From: a virus
Length of the DNA stretch: 21,799 bases
IMG/VR virus record: IMGVR_UViG_3300037070_004396
Span: 1-21,799 of that record
Strand: one strand, 5' to 3'
Position numbers and translations under genes: made by a program. Positions 1 to 6,694 of the stretch are shown here, piece after piece. The notes below the pieces were generated by a model. That model searched no databases and was not told where the DNA came from. It saw only the letters and a list, made by a program, of their open reading frames with translations. Positions within the stretch are counted from its first letter, which is position 1. The number at the start of each line of letters is the position of its first letter.

Positions 1-2
1 TT

Positions 3-278
3 GACCGCGGCGCACTCGTCGACATCACAGGCGACGTCGACCCATGGGACGGATACGCACACGTCGCCGGGCACTACTCGTCCGCCGGAGGACCGATGCG
101 CCCGGCCGCGAACCTGAACGGCGGCGACGTCGTCTCGTACTCGGGTCGGACGTTCGTCGTCGCCGGACGGGGAGCGTCCGCCGCCGGAGCGGTCATCGAC
201 TTCCGGGAGGGTCTCACCCTCCAATACTCCGGATGCGGCGGAGTGTGTCTCGTCTACCTGAACCCGGCCGAAGGATGA
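3..278 (+). CDS. Hypothetical protein, 5' end outside window
   Basis: The reading frame is open from the left edge to a TGA at 276-278. Before the internal ATG at 96 it reads DRGALVDITGDVDPWDGYAH, which looks like ordinary protein rather than out-of-frame noise, so I treat the gene as running in from outside. The alternative is a start at ATG 96, which has GGAGG four bases upstream and would give a 60-residue protein. The visible part is rich in Gly, Val and Ala with alternating hydrophobic residues (VVSYSGRTFVVAGRG), which suggests beta structure, and has two cysteines in CGGVC near the end. I do not recognise a family. Its stop overlaps the next start (ATGA at 275-278). Confidence 0.6.
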   Translation, partial: DRGALVDITGDVDPWDGYAHVAGHYSSAGGPMRPAANLNGGDVVSYSGRTFVVAGRGASAAGAVIDFREGLTLQYSGCGGVCLVYLNPAEG

Positions 279-502
279 CCGCCGTCATGCCCGAAGAACT
301 GACCGATCTGGACCGAGCGATCCGAGCCGTCCAGTCGTCCGGATGGTCCGTGCTGAAGATCATCCCGACCGGCGACGGCGGGTTCTACGCGTGGTCCGTC
401 CCAACCGCGAACGGCGGGCGCATCCCGCGGACCCTGATCGTCCGGTTCCGGGACGGCGCCGCCTATTGGATGCTCCCCGAAGCGATGGCGCGCCCGGCGT
501 GA
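275..502 (+). CDS. Small hypothetical protein (75 aa)
   Basis: ATG at 275 lies in the ATGA overlap with the preceding stop; a second in-frame ATG at 287 would remove four residues. The protein begins MTAVMPEELTDLDRAI and has an amphipathic helix followed by beta-type stretches (WSVLKIIPTGDGGFYAWSV, then RTLIVRFRDG and AYWMLPEA). This alpha-plus-beta outline is common in small phage proteins but I recognise no family. It sits in a run of four tightly coupled plus-strand genes facing the late operon. Another frame over the same DNA is Arg-rich and is judged a shadow. Confidence 0.6.
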   Translation: MTAVMPEELTDLDRAIRAVQSSGWSVLKIIPTGDGGFYAWSVPTANGGRIPRTLIVRFRDGAAYWMLPEAMARPA

Positions 503-747
503 CCGAGCCGCCCGCCGTGGTGAAGGTCGTCGCGTTCATCCCGATCTCGCACGATCTGTGGGAAGAGGGAGATCGGCTCCGGCGACCGTGGCTCTACCCG
601 GACCGACCGCTCCGGATCCGAAGGTTCGACCTCTTCCCGAGATTGACCCTCTGGACCGACCGGGCGACGGTCGTCCGGCGCCGGGTCCGGGCGGCGTGGT
701 GGGTGCTCCACGGCGACGCCGTCATCGACGAAGACTCGCTCCGATGA
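499..747 (+). CDS. Small hypothetical protein (82 aa)
   Basis: The GTG start at 499 overlaps the preceding stop in GTGA, the same coupling used by its neighbours, which is why I prefer it over longer out-of-phase readings. The protein opens VTEPPAVVKVVAFIPISHDL and continues with a basic, Trp-rich stretch (RRPWLYPDRPLRIRRFDLFP, then VRAAWWVLHGD). It has no signal peptide, membrane segment or catalytic motif that I can name. Function unknown. Its TGA overlaps the next gene's ATG at 744. Confidence 0.55.
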   Translation: MTEPPAVVKVVAFIPISHDLWEEGDRLRRPWLYPDRPLRIRRFDLFPRLTLWTDRATVVRRRVRAAWWVLHGDAVIDEDSLR

Positions 748-926
748 GCCGGAAGGCGCGAGACGTCCACTACGGGAGGCGCGGCGGGCATTGGATCGAC
801 GGCGACCCACCCGCCGCGCCTTCGCCGTGCACCGAGTGCGGCTCCCCGGTGCACTCCGGCGGAACGATCCATGAGACGTGTCGACCCGAAGAGGTCGCCG
901 ACGTCCAGCCCGAAGCGTTGTTCTAG
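744..926 (+). CDS. Small Cys/His protein, probable zinc-binding (60 aa)
   Basis: ATG at 744 overlaps the upstream stop (ATGA). Residues 28-45 contain a C-x2-C-x4-H-x6-H-x2-C arrangement (CTECGSPVHSGGTIHETC), which looks like a small zinc-binding knuckle. The N-terminus is basic (MSRKARDVHYGRRGGH) and the C-terminus acidic. Small zinc-ribbon proteins of this kind are frequent in actinobacteriophage genomes and are often assumed to bind nucleic acid or protein; that role is inference here. It is the last gene of the plus-strand run, and its TAG stop at 924-926 overlaps the stop of the opposing gene. Confidence 0.6.
   Translation: MSRKARDVHYGRRGGHWIDGDPPAAPSPCTECGSPVHSGGTIHETCRPEEVADVQPEALF
923..926. 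other. Overlapping stop codons of convergent genes (CTAG)
   Basis: The four-base palindrome CTAG provides TAG to the plus-strand gene (924-926) and TAG to the minus-strand gene (923-925). The two transcription units therefore meet with no intergenic space, and no hairpin terminator can lie between them. Confidence 0.85.
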
Positions 927-1054
927 ACCGGGTCGGAGAACGGATGCCGGGCGTGGAGCGACATCGCCGCCCGAAGAACGACCTCGCCGACGACCCAAAT
1001 CGCGCACCCGATCACGGCGCCGAACGCCGGAGGGATCAACCGGTACCGGCTCAC
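923..1054 (-). CDS. Tiny single-pass membrane protein (43 aa)
   Basis: The GTG start at 1054 overlaps the upstream stop (GTGA at 1051-1054), matching the coupling seen across this operon. A longer reading from an ATG at 1135 is possible but would overlap the upstream gene and begins with Arg-rich shadow-like sequence. The protein starts VSRYRLIPPAFGAVIGCAIW and has one hydrophobic segment at about residues 8-31, with a basic N-terminus and the ending HARHPFSDPV. It is the last gene of the late operon. A small membrane protein here could be a lysis accessory, but nothing in the sequence proves this. Confidence 0.5.
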   Translation of the reverse strand: MSRYRLIPPAFGAVIGCAIWVVGEVVLRAAMSLHARHPFSDPV

Positions 1055-1407
1055 GTCAAGATCTGCGACTTCGCAACCGGGATCGAACCCTCGTCGGCGG
1101 CGACCAACCCCGACGGCGACCACACCCGCCACCAATACTGTCCATGCTCCTCGAGGACGATCGTCGTCCGATAGACCGGCCCGGACCCCGGGAAAGTCGC
1201 GCCGTCGCCGTCGACCGCCGGAGTCACATCGACGACCGTCCCGGACACCGGCTTCTTGTATTTCGCGAGGACCGACGCCGGAGCCGTCGTCACGTACTCC
1301 AGCCCGGCGGCTCGGAGGACCGTGTTCTCCTCATCCGTGAACTCCGTGACGATCGTGACCGACTGACCACGGTCGAACTGTCGCCGGGTACCCGTGAGTC
1401 CACTCAT
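1051..1407 (-). CDS. Ig-like beta-sandwich phage protein (118 aa)
   Basis: ATG at 1407 overlaps the stop of the large repeat protein (ATGA). The middle and C-terminus carry alternating beta strands: VSGTVVDVTPAVDG, then YRTTIVLEEHGQYWWRVWSP, then GLVAADEGSIPV. The pattern of a polar strand, 'G-x-Y-x-W/R-W' and a final 'AADEG' resembles small Ig-like domains often encoded next to actinophage tail genes; this is from memory of such proteins, not a search. It probably forms part of, or decorates, the tail tip with the fibre protein encoded just upstream. There is no signal peptide or catalytic motif. Confidence 0.6.
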   Translation of the reverse strand: MSGLTGTRRQFDRGQSVTIVTEFTDEENTVLRAAGLEYVTTAPASVLAKYKKPVSGTVVDVTPAVDGDGATFPGSGPVYRTTIVLEEHGQYWWRVWSPSGLVAADEGSIPVAKSQILT

Positions 1408-3179
1408 GGATCCAACAGTACGACGGACCACGCCTCCGGCCACGCCATCCGAGACGACGCGTCCGGCCACAGAATCGCCGAGAGAGCGGCGCCGAGCTCG
1501 TCCAGGACCACGTTCCCGGAAGCGATCACACCGGGGAACGACACGACGACGAGGACCGGTCCCGGCGACGCCGACCCCCCGGCGGACAACACCGGAACCG
1601 GAAGCGTGACGGCGACCGCGAGGGTCGCCGGAGTCCTCGTCCCACCCGTACCACCCGCCGCCGTCACCGCGGGGAACGTGGTGACGACAGCGAGCGGAGA
1701 CGGCCCGCGCGAACCCCCACCCGACAGCCCCGGAGTCGGTAGGGAGACCGCGACGAGGAGGGATGCCGGCGCCGCCGTCCCCGCGGATCCGCCGGTGGGC
1801 GACGGAGCCGGGAGGGTGACGACGACCGGCATTGTCACCGGAGTCCGCGACCCGCCGCCTGATACGACGAACGCCGGGAAACTGACGGCGACGGCGAGCG
1901 CGGCGGGTGCGGCGGACCCGGCCGACCCGCCCGAAGCGGACACCGCGGGGAACGTGACGGCGGCGGCGAGCGCTACCGGCGCCGGAGACGACCCGGCGTG
2001 TGGCACCACGCCCGGGTCTGTGACCGCTACAGCGATCGGAGACGGCGAAGCGGTACCAGAACCCCCACCGGACGCCGAGACGCCGGGAAACGTCACGGGG
2101 ACCGCAACGGGAGCCGGTGCGGGTGTCGCTCCGGCGTGCGGAACGACCGCCGGGAACGTGACGGGGACCGCGACGGTCGCCGGAGAGGACGAGGCGCCGA
2201 CGGTGACGGTCGGCGCCGGGAGCGTCGTGACGACCTGGAGGACCGCCGGAGCCTTCGACCCTCCCGCCGACGCGACCGGTGCGGGCATCGTCACCGGGAC
2301 CGACAGAACGGCCGGAGCCTTCGACCCTCCAGCGGACAGAGCGGGCGCCGGGAACGTGACCGGCGCGGCGATCGTCGCGGGGAGCGCGATCGCTCCAGCC
2401 CCCGCGGACACCGCGGGGAACGACACACCGGCGACGAAGTTCTCCGGCGCCCGAGTCCCTCCGGCGGACGGCGCCGCCTGAGGAGCGGTCACGGCGACGG
2501 CGAGCGTCGCCGGTGTCGCCGTAGCGCCTCCTCCGCCACCAGCTGCCGCCTTGTAAGCGACGATGACGGAGTCCCAATCGCCGGACCCGGAAGGCGTCGT
2601 CAAGTTCCCCGAGTAGGACCCGGCGGTCGTCGTCGTCCGGTAGCCGGACCCGCCCGAGCATGACGACCCGCCGCCGTTGTAGCCGGTGAAGTCGGAGAGC
2701 GCGCCGCCGCCGGTCGTCGTCGGCGTCCCATTGTCGTTCCAGTCGGTGCCGACCACGACCAGGAGCGCCCCGGCGTCGTCCGTCGTCATCGTCGGATTCA
2801 CGCCCGCCGTCGAAGACGAAGCGGTCCCCGGCGTCCCGGCGAGAGGATCCGCCGTGTCCACACCGGTCAGGACCGCGCAGACGATCGACTGACGACCCTC
2901 CGGCGACGAAGCGAACCCGAGCACCAGCGTCCCGGCGCCGGTCACCGGGACCCGCCACTCCGACGCCTGACCGCCAGTGTTCAGCGTCGCGTTCCGGACC
3001 GGCGTCCCGATCGTCGCCGTCCCGGAGATCTTCGTCGGCGCCGTCGAAATGTCGCCGCCGTTCGCGTTCAGCGAATGAGCGATCGACACAAAGTCATCGA
3101 CGGCGACCGTCATCGACCCCGACGAGATCGCGCCGGAAGCGACAGTGACTCGGGTACCGACGACGCGGGAGATCGCCAT
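1404..3179 (-). CDS. Tail-fibre-like protein with ~15 tandem 22-residue repeats (591 aa)
   Basis: ATG at 3179, three bases after the upstream gene's stop. Residues 1-212 form a beta-rich, Gly/Ser/Thr-rich domain (examples: RVTVASGAISSGSMTVAV, GDWDSVIVAYKAA) of the kind found at the head of phage fibre or receptor-binding proteins. A glycine run (214-218) leads to about 15 repeats of 21-24 residues over 219-555, consensus roughly (S/G)xxPAxLAVxVTFPAPxxSAGG. The last 36 residues (NVVLDELGAALSAILWPDAS and onward) are non-repetitive. The chain is extremely rich in Ala, Val, Pro, Gly, Ser and Thr. Placement at the distal end of the tail genes suggests an elongated virion appendage that binds the host surface. 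No enzyme motif is visible. A role as a secreted adhesin is less likely because there is no signal peptide. Confidence 0.75.
   Translation of the reverse strand: MAISRVVGTRVTVASGAISSGSMTVAVDDFVSIAHSLNANGGDISTAPTKISGTATIGTPVRNATLNTGGQASEWRVPVTGAGTLVLGFASSPEGRQSIVCAVLTGVDTADPLAGTPGTASSSTAGVNPTMTTDDAGALLVVVGTDWNDNGTPTTTGGGALSDFTGYNGGGSSCSGGSGYRTTTTAGSYSGNLTTPSGSGDWDSVIVAYKAAAGGGGGATATPATLAVAVTAPQAAPSAGGTRAPENFVAGVSFPAVSAGAGAIALPATIAAPVTFPAPALSAGGSKAPAVLSVPVTMPAPVASAGGSKAPAVLQVVTTLPAPTVTVGASSSPATVAVPVTFPAVVPHAGATPAPAPVAVPVTFPGVSASGGGSGTASPSPIAVAVTDPGVVPHAGSSPAPVALAAAVTFPAVSASGGSAGSAAPAALAVAVSFPAFVVSGGGSRTPVTMPVVVTLPAPSPTGGSAGTAAPASLLVAVSLPTPGLSGGGSRGPSPLAVVTTFPAVTAAGGTGGTRTPATLAVAVTLPVPVLSAGGSASPGPVLVVVSFPGVIASGNVVLDELGAALSAILWPDASSRMAWPEAWSVVLLDP
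1515..2525 (-). repeat. Tandem repeat tract coding ~15 units of about 67 bp
   Basis: This is the DNA behind the repeats of the fibre-like protein. Unit length varies between about 63 and 72 bases and always keeps frame. Units share a proline start, a four- to six-residue Leu/Val/Ala strand, a (T/S)(F/L/M)P(A/G) core and a Gly/Ser linker. Examples: SKAPAVLSVPVTMPAPVASA and SSSPATVAVPVTFPAVVPHA. Copies are clearly related but none is identical to its neighbour at the protein level, so this is an old or selected expansion rather than a fresh duplication. Confidence 0.8.
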
Positions 3180-3182
3180 CGT

Positions 3183-3587
3183 CTACGCGCCGTTGATCGG
3201 GATCGTCCCGTCCTGAATCCGGGCGTTGATCGTCGCGACCTGAGCGTCGAACCCTCGAGCGGTCATGAACGTCATGAGCCGGGTCAGGTCGGTCATGAGC
3301 CACAGACCGGAGGACTGCTCGGCGGGTGTCGCCTCCGGCCAGTTCTTCAGGTGACGGACACCGCGGGACTGCATCTCGTCCCGGAAGTTGTGGAACGAGT
3401 CGGGAGCGAGCGTCCCATTCGCCCGGAGCCAATGAAACGTGTGGTTCCCGTCCGGGTTGTAGACGCCGTTCAGAGCCGGCCAATCCCGCCAGTTCCCATC
3501 GAACGGAGTGTCCGGACCGCGGGACCATCCGAGCGCCCGCGGCGTCGGAGTGAGCCGGAGCACATACATCACATTGTCGACGGTCAT
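3183..3587 (-). CDS. Hypothetical protein in tail/lysis region (134 aa)
   Basis: ATG at 3587 overlaps the upstream stop (ATGA at 3584-3587); upstream in-frame codons read as Arg/Gly-rich shadow. The protein begins MTVDNVMYVLRLTPTPRALG and is rich in Trp, Asn and Asp in its first half (FDGNWRDWPALNGVYNPDGN). The second half looks helical (FHNFRDEMQSRGVRHL, then MTDLTRLMTFMTARGFDAQV). I recognise no family. It lies between the exported LysM protein and the repeat fibre protein, so a structural or host-surface role is possible but unproven. Confidence 0.65.
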   Translation of the reverse strand: MTVDNVMYVLRLTPTPRALGWSRGPDTPFDGNWRDWPALNGVYNPDGNHTFHWLRANGTLAPDSFHNFRDEMQSRGVRHLKNWPEATPAEQSSGLWLMTDLTRLMTFMTARGFDAQVATINARIQDGTIPINGA

Positions 3588-4870
3588 CCTTCCGTGACCT
3601 CCACGTCGTCCCAATGCCATGTCAGGTGATCGTCCGAAGCGTCGTCACCCTTCGGTGGGTCGTAGTTGTCATCTTGGAACACGACCCGGACATCGCCGTC
3701 CGGGAACTGACCGTCCAGGAGCCACACCCGGGACCCTCCCGGCCGATCCTGTGTCACCCGGATCCCGCCCGCCACTTCCTCCGCGCAATGCCGATACCGG
3801 GTCGCTTCGTCCTGAAGACCGTCCACCGGATCAAAGTCGTAGTCGTACTCCTGAGCGTTCCCGGACGTTCCCGGCGCGACCCACGTGAACGCCGACCCCC
3901 GATAGATCTTCACGCCGAACGTCCCGAAGTGAGGAAAGATCCCGGTGTTCGGCTCCGACGGACCGAACCCCGGCCCACCCATCCCCAGCTGTCCGCCGTA
4001 CTCCTCCGCGTTCTGACGGACGACGAGGACGACGTTCGTCCACTTGCGGGACCCGAGCGACGTCAGGTTCTGCGACCAGCACACCCGCTTGACGTTCGTG
4101 AAGTACCGAGCCGGGGAGAACCACACGATCTGATAGCCGACCGTGTTGATCGACGTCATGACGTGACCCTTAGCCGGGTCGTTCCCCGGCGCGCAGTACC
4201 AGAAGAGTTCCGAGTCCGGAGGTCCCGACTCGGCGCGGAGATGAACGGTGCGGTCGCCGTTCACTCCGGGCGGATCACATCCGGCGTTGTGGTCACCGCG
4301 CCACGTTTCGATCGCCGCCGGGTTCCCGTGCCAATCGAACCCGGACCGTCCGTAGTCGAACCGGGCGAAGAACCCGGCCGACGTTTCGAACGACTCCGAG
4401 AAGGAGCCGCCCGCCGGGAGGGACGAGGTCGTCGAAGTAGCGACGGGTTCCGTCGTAGACGTCGTCGATGTCGGCCCGGTCGTCGTAGAGGTCGGCGGCG
4501 TCGTGGTCGTAGTCGGCGCGTCGGTGCTCGAGGTCGGCGTGATGGTCGTGGTCGGCGGCGATGGTGGGACCTCCGGGACATGCACGATCTCTCCGGGCTG
4601 GAGGACGGCGGCGTCGGATGTGGTGACGGCGACCCGGTTCGCCCGCTGGAGCTTGTCGCCCGCGGTGGAGACCGTCGCGTCGGTCCCGGAGCCGGCGCCG
4701 GTCAACCCGTGCGAGACGGCGACGTTCTGCCACGTGTCGCCCGGGACCGCTTCGTAGTGCGCCGGGTCGACGTCTCCGGCGGAGATCAGTCCGGCGGCGG
4801 ACACTCCGGCGATGGACGCGAACGAGACGACGAGGAGCGACGTGACGACGCGACGCCGGACCGAGATCAT
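3584..4870 (-). CDS. Exported protein: signal/anchor, LysM-like domain, Thr-rich linker, beta-rich C-terminal domain (428 aa)
   Basis: ATG at 4870 overlaps the upstream stop (ATGA). Residues 1-32 are a basic N-terminus plus hydrophobic core (SLLVVSFASIAGVSAAG), a signal peptide or membrane anchor. Residues 39-101 resemble LysM: YEAVPGDTWQNVAVSHGLT, then LQRANRV, then LQPGEIVHVPEV. Residues 102-153 are a low-complexity Thr/Ser/Pro linker. Residues 155-428 form a beta-rich domain with several Trp/Tyr and four Cys (198, 226, 264, 362), ending HLTWHWDDVEVTEG, which recalls a concanavalin/LamG-like jelly roll. LysM domains bind N-acetylglucosamine polymers, so the protein is probably exported and held at the cell wall. 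Lying two genes after the endolysin, it may aid lysis or modify the host envelope. No catalytic residues are assigned. Confidence 0.75.
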   Translation of the reverse strand: MISVRRRVVTSLLVVSFASIAGVSAAGLISAGDVDPAHYEAVPGDTWQNVAVSHGLTGAGSGTDATVSTAGDKLQRANRVAVTTSDAAVLQPGEIVHVPEVPPSPPTTTITPTSSTDAPTTTTTPPTSTTTGPTSTTSTTEPVATSTTSSLPAGGSFSESFETSAGFFARFDYGRSGFDWHGNPAAIETWRGDHNAGCDPPGVNGDRTVHLRAESGPPDSELFWYCAPGNDPAKGHVMTSINTVGYQIVWFSPARYFTNVKRVCWSQNLTSLGSRKWTNVVLVVRQNAEEYGGQLGMGGPGFGPSEPNTGIFPHFGTFGVKIYRGSAFTWVAPGTSGNAQEYDYDFDPVDGLQDEATRYRHCAEEVAGGIRVTQDRPGGSRVWLLDGQFPDGDVRVVFQDDNYDPPKGDDASDDHLTWHWDDVEVTEG

Positions 4871-5160
4871 GCGATGAACGTCCAGACGATCGGGACGTTC
4901 GGGAACACCCATGAGAACGCTCCGTTCCGGCCGGTCGGACCGTAGTAGACGACGCCGTTCGTGCCGACCGCCGCGATGCGACATGATCCGCCGTTCGGCG
5001 AATACGCATACGCGTACATGTAGCCGGTGTGTTTGACGCAATAGGCGGCTTCGACCGTGGCGGGAGCCACGACGTCGGCGACCGCTCCGATGCCGACGCC
5101 GGCCACAGCGAGGGACCCGCACACGGCGAGCCGGCGGACACGATTCTTCATGCTGTTCAT
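4867..5160 (-). CDS. Small secreted protein with signal peptide (97 aa)
   Basis: ATG at 5160 overlaps the endolysin stop (ATGA); another ATG at 5151 would begin MKNRVRR. The basic start (KNRVRR) is followed by a hydrophobic core (LAVCGSLAVAGVGIGAVA) and a likely signal peptidase I site near PATVEAA at about residue 39. The mature part is about 58 residues, rich in Tyr and Gly (CVKHTGYMYAYAYSPNGGSC, then GVVYYGPTGRNGAFSW), with two cysteines at 41 and 60 that could pair. It is sandwiched between the endolysin and the exported LysM protein, all overlapping, so the three are probably made together. Function unknown. Confidence 0.7.
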   Translation of the reverse strand: MNSMKNRVRRLAVCGSLAVAGVGIGAVADVVAPATVEAAYCVKHTGYMYAYAYSPNGGSCRIAAVGTNGVVYYGPTGRNGAFSWVFPNVPIVWTFIA

Positions 5161-5972
5161 CCTGTGAACCCTTCCAGTTGTGCCCACGTCTTCGGTCCGA
5201 CCTGACCGTCCGACGTCAAGCCGAACACGGTTTGAAAGTTGCGGATCGCGGTGTCGGTCGCCTGACCGAAGTCGCCGTCAATCGTCGCCGGTCCACCGGT
5301 GATCAGTTGACAGGCGAACTGTGCCCGCTTCACCATCTTCCCGGTTGACCCGAGCTTCACTGTCGAACGGGTCGCTTCCACTGGATACTCCTTCGTCGGG
5401 GGAACGGGTGTCGGAGGGATCGGGTCGGGAGGGACGGGGACGCCGACATCGGGGAGCGGCCACACCGCGAGCGGAGGGAGGACCGTCGCGAACCGGCGCG
5501 ACGTCGGGATCTCCTTCGGTTGGATGTGCCACGGCTCCGACCCGACCAGCCGGAACGTCCGCAACCCGAACGCCGCACAGTTCGTGACCCGGGTGTCATG
5601 CCGGAAGGGTTGCTCCATCCACGCCCACGACGACGCCGGGACCGTGTCGATCGCGAGAGCGGTCGCCGAGCTCGGGGACACCGGAACGGACTCATGCCAT
5701 GAGTTCCCCGGCTTCGCGAACCCGGGCGGCGGCGGGTTCGGCTGGATCCTCCACCCGGTGCCGACGCCGAGCGGGACGCCTTCCGACGACGCATATTCGA
5801 AGAACGCCCGGACCCGGCGGAGGACCTCCGGGTGGAGCTTGTTCACGGTGATCCGGGTCATCATCTGAGACCACGTCAGATAGACGCCGGTCCCGGCCGG
5901 GTCGCCGGAGTAGCCGAACGGGAAGACTGTGTCGCTCATGGGAACGACCTGGACGAGACGACACGGGGCCAT
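5157..5972 (-). CDS. Endolysin: M15-type peptidase with peptidoglycan-binding domain (271 aa)
   Basis: Cleaves peptide cross-links of the host cell wall at the end of infection. ATG at 5972 has a clear ribosome site six bases upstream (AGAAGGGAG). Residues 15-160 match the D-Ala-D-Ala carboxypeptidase / L-Ala-D-Glu peptidase (M15, VanY-like) fold: probable zinc ligands His93 (NSWHES), Asp109 (LAIDTV) and His149 (EPWHIQ), with Glu146 as the likely catalytic base. Residues about 172-198 are a Pro-rich linker. Residues 203-267 match the three-helix peptidoglycan-binding domain (LGSTGKMVKRAQ, GDFGQATDTAIRNFQ, DGQVGPKTWAQL). There is no signal peptide, so a holin is expected, and candidate membrane proteins lie upstream in the operon. 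Confidence 0.9.
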   Translation of the reverse strand: MAPCRLVQVVPMSDTVFPFGYSGDPAGTGVYLTWSQMMTRITVNKLHPEVLRRVRAFFEYASSEGVPLGVGTGWRIQPNPPPPGFAKPGNSWHESVPVSPSSATALAIDTVPASSWAWMEQPFRHDTRVTNCAAFGLRTFRLVGSEPWHIQPKEIPTSRRFATVLPPLAVWPLPDVGVPVPPDPIPPTPVPPTKEYPVEATRSTVKLGSTGKMVKRAQFACQLITGGPATIDGDFGQATDTAIRNFQTVFGLTSDGQVGPKTWAQLEGFTG

Positions 5973-5977
5973 GTCGG

Positions 5978-5986
5978 CTCCCTTCT
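5978..5986 (-). promoter_or_regulatory. Strong ribosome binding site of the endolysin
   Basis: On the minus strand AGAAGGGAG lies five bases before ATG 5972, in the 16-base gap after the preceding gene. It fixes the start at 5972 and gives the lysin its own translation initiation signal. Confidence 0.65.
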
Positions 5987-5988
5987 GG

Positions 5989-6432
5989 TTACGGAGTGTT
6001 GTCCTCGAGGATCGCGCCGTTCGCGTGGATCGTGACGAGGAGCAACCCGGCCGACGTGGAGACGGCGGTCACGAAGTCGAGCAGATGGTCCAGCGGGTCC
6101 GTCGCCGCCGTGCCGACGTTGAAGTACCAGACGAACGCCATCGCGTTCGCGATGGTCGACGTTGTCCACTGAGGATCGTCGTAGTCGTACTTCAGCGACC
6201 CGGAGACGACCGTGATCTCCGTCCCGGTCACGGTCGCGCCGCCCGCCGTGTACCCGGTCCCGGTCACTTCCGCCGTGATGTCGTTCCGGAAGTCGTGGGT
6301 ATCGAAGTTCGGCGCCTCCGAGTCCGTGACGAGGAGCCCCTTGTGGGTCTCCGCTTCGAACGACTGACCGAGCGTGTCGATCTGCTTCTTCTCTTGTGTC
6401 AGGTTGTAACGCCCGCTCGCGGTGATTGCCAT
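5989..6432 (-). CDS. Probable virion-associated protein (147 aa)
   Basis: ATG at 6432 is four bases after the upstream stop; AAGGG lies about 11 bases ahead. The sequence opens MAITASGRYNLTQEKKQIDT and continues with HKGLLVTDSEAPNFDTHDFR and EVTGTGYTAGGATVTG. I associate this pattern (cargo of 'lvTdseaPNFdtHd..n.vt.EvtGtgYtaGG') with a widespread family of small phage proteins encoded among tail and accessory virion genes; their exact role is not established. It is beta-rich, has no export signal, and contains 'AMAFVWYFNVGT', as expected for a soluble beta-sandwich. Its place between lysis genes is typical of mosaic late regions. Confidence 0.65.
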   Translation of the reverse strand: MAITASGRYNLTQEKKQIDTLGQSFEAETHKGLLVTDSEAPNFDTHDFRNDITAEVTGTGYTAGGATVTGTEITVVSGSLKYDYDDPQWTTSTIANAMAFVWYFNVGTAATDPLDHLLDFVTAVSTSAGLLLVTIHANGAILEDNTP

Positions 6433-6436
6433 CGGT

Positions 6437-6688
6437 TCAGCTGCCCTTCTTGTTCGCGGCGGATGCGACGGCGAGCGCGGCCGGTGCGGCGACGGCATCT
6501 CCGTCGGCGACCTCCGGTTCGAACGCCGTCCGGATCTCGCGCCAGTAGGTCCGGAACTCGGAGAACGCCTTCTTCGCCTTCTCGTACTTCGGGGAGCCGC
6601 GCTCCTCCGTCTCCTTCGCGTCCAGGTACGCGGCGCGGAGCTTGTCCCACTCCACGTAGAGAGCGATCTCGTCGGTCGTCAAGTTCAC
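6437..6688 (-). CDS. Small helical hypothetical protein (83 aa)
   Basis: The start is a GTG at 6688, preceded by AGAAGGTAGGT, a good ribosome site. The protein is highly charged and helical through residues 4-58 (TTDEIALYVEWDKLRAAYLD, then KYEKAKKAFSEFRTYWREIR), followed by an Ala-rich tail (VAAPAALAVASAANKKGS). This looks like a short coiled coil. Family unknown. It lies four bases ahead of the next gene and six bases after the preceding stop, so it is a compact member of the operon. Confidence 0.65.
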   Translation of the reverse strand: MNLTTDEIALYVEWDKLRAAYLDAKETEERGSPKYEKAKKAFSEFRTYWREIRTAFEPEVADGDAVAAPAALAVASAANKKGS

Positions 6689-6694
6689 GGATAC

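Noticed and set aside
871-2481. Long plus-strand open frame opposite the repeat fibre gene
   Set aside because: It is Arg/Pro/Thr-rich, antisense to a clear repeat protein, and its periodicity simply mirrors that gene's repeats. It also overlaps the convergent gene junction.
1515-2525. CRISPR array or diversity-generating cassette
   Set aside because: Repeats are coding, contiguous and degenerate without spacers, and no reverse transcriptase or template repeat is present in the window.
3614-4945. 443-codon plus-strand open frame
   Set aside because: Composition is dominated by Arg, Asp and Pro with no domain-like pattern, and it is antisense to the exported LysM protein, which has a clear signal, linker and domains.
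4867-5160. Lipoprotein call for the small secreted protein (LAVC near residue 14)
   Set aside because: The residue before Cys is Val, which does not fit a lipobox, and the hydrophobic core continues well past it to a better signal peptidase I site.
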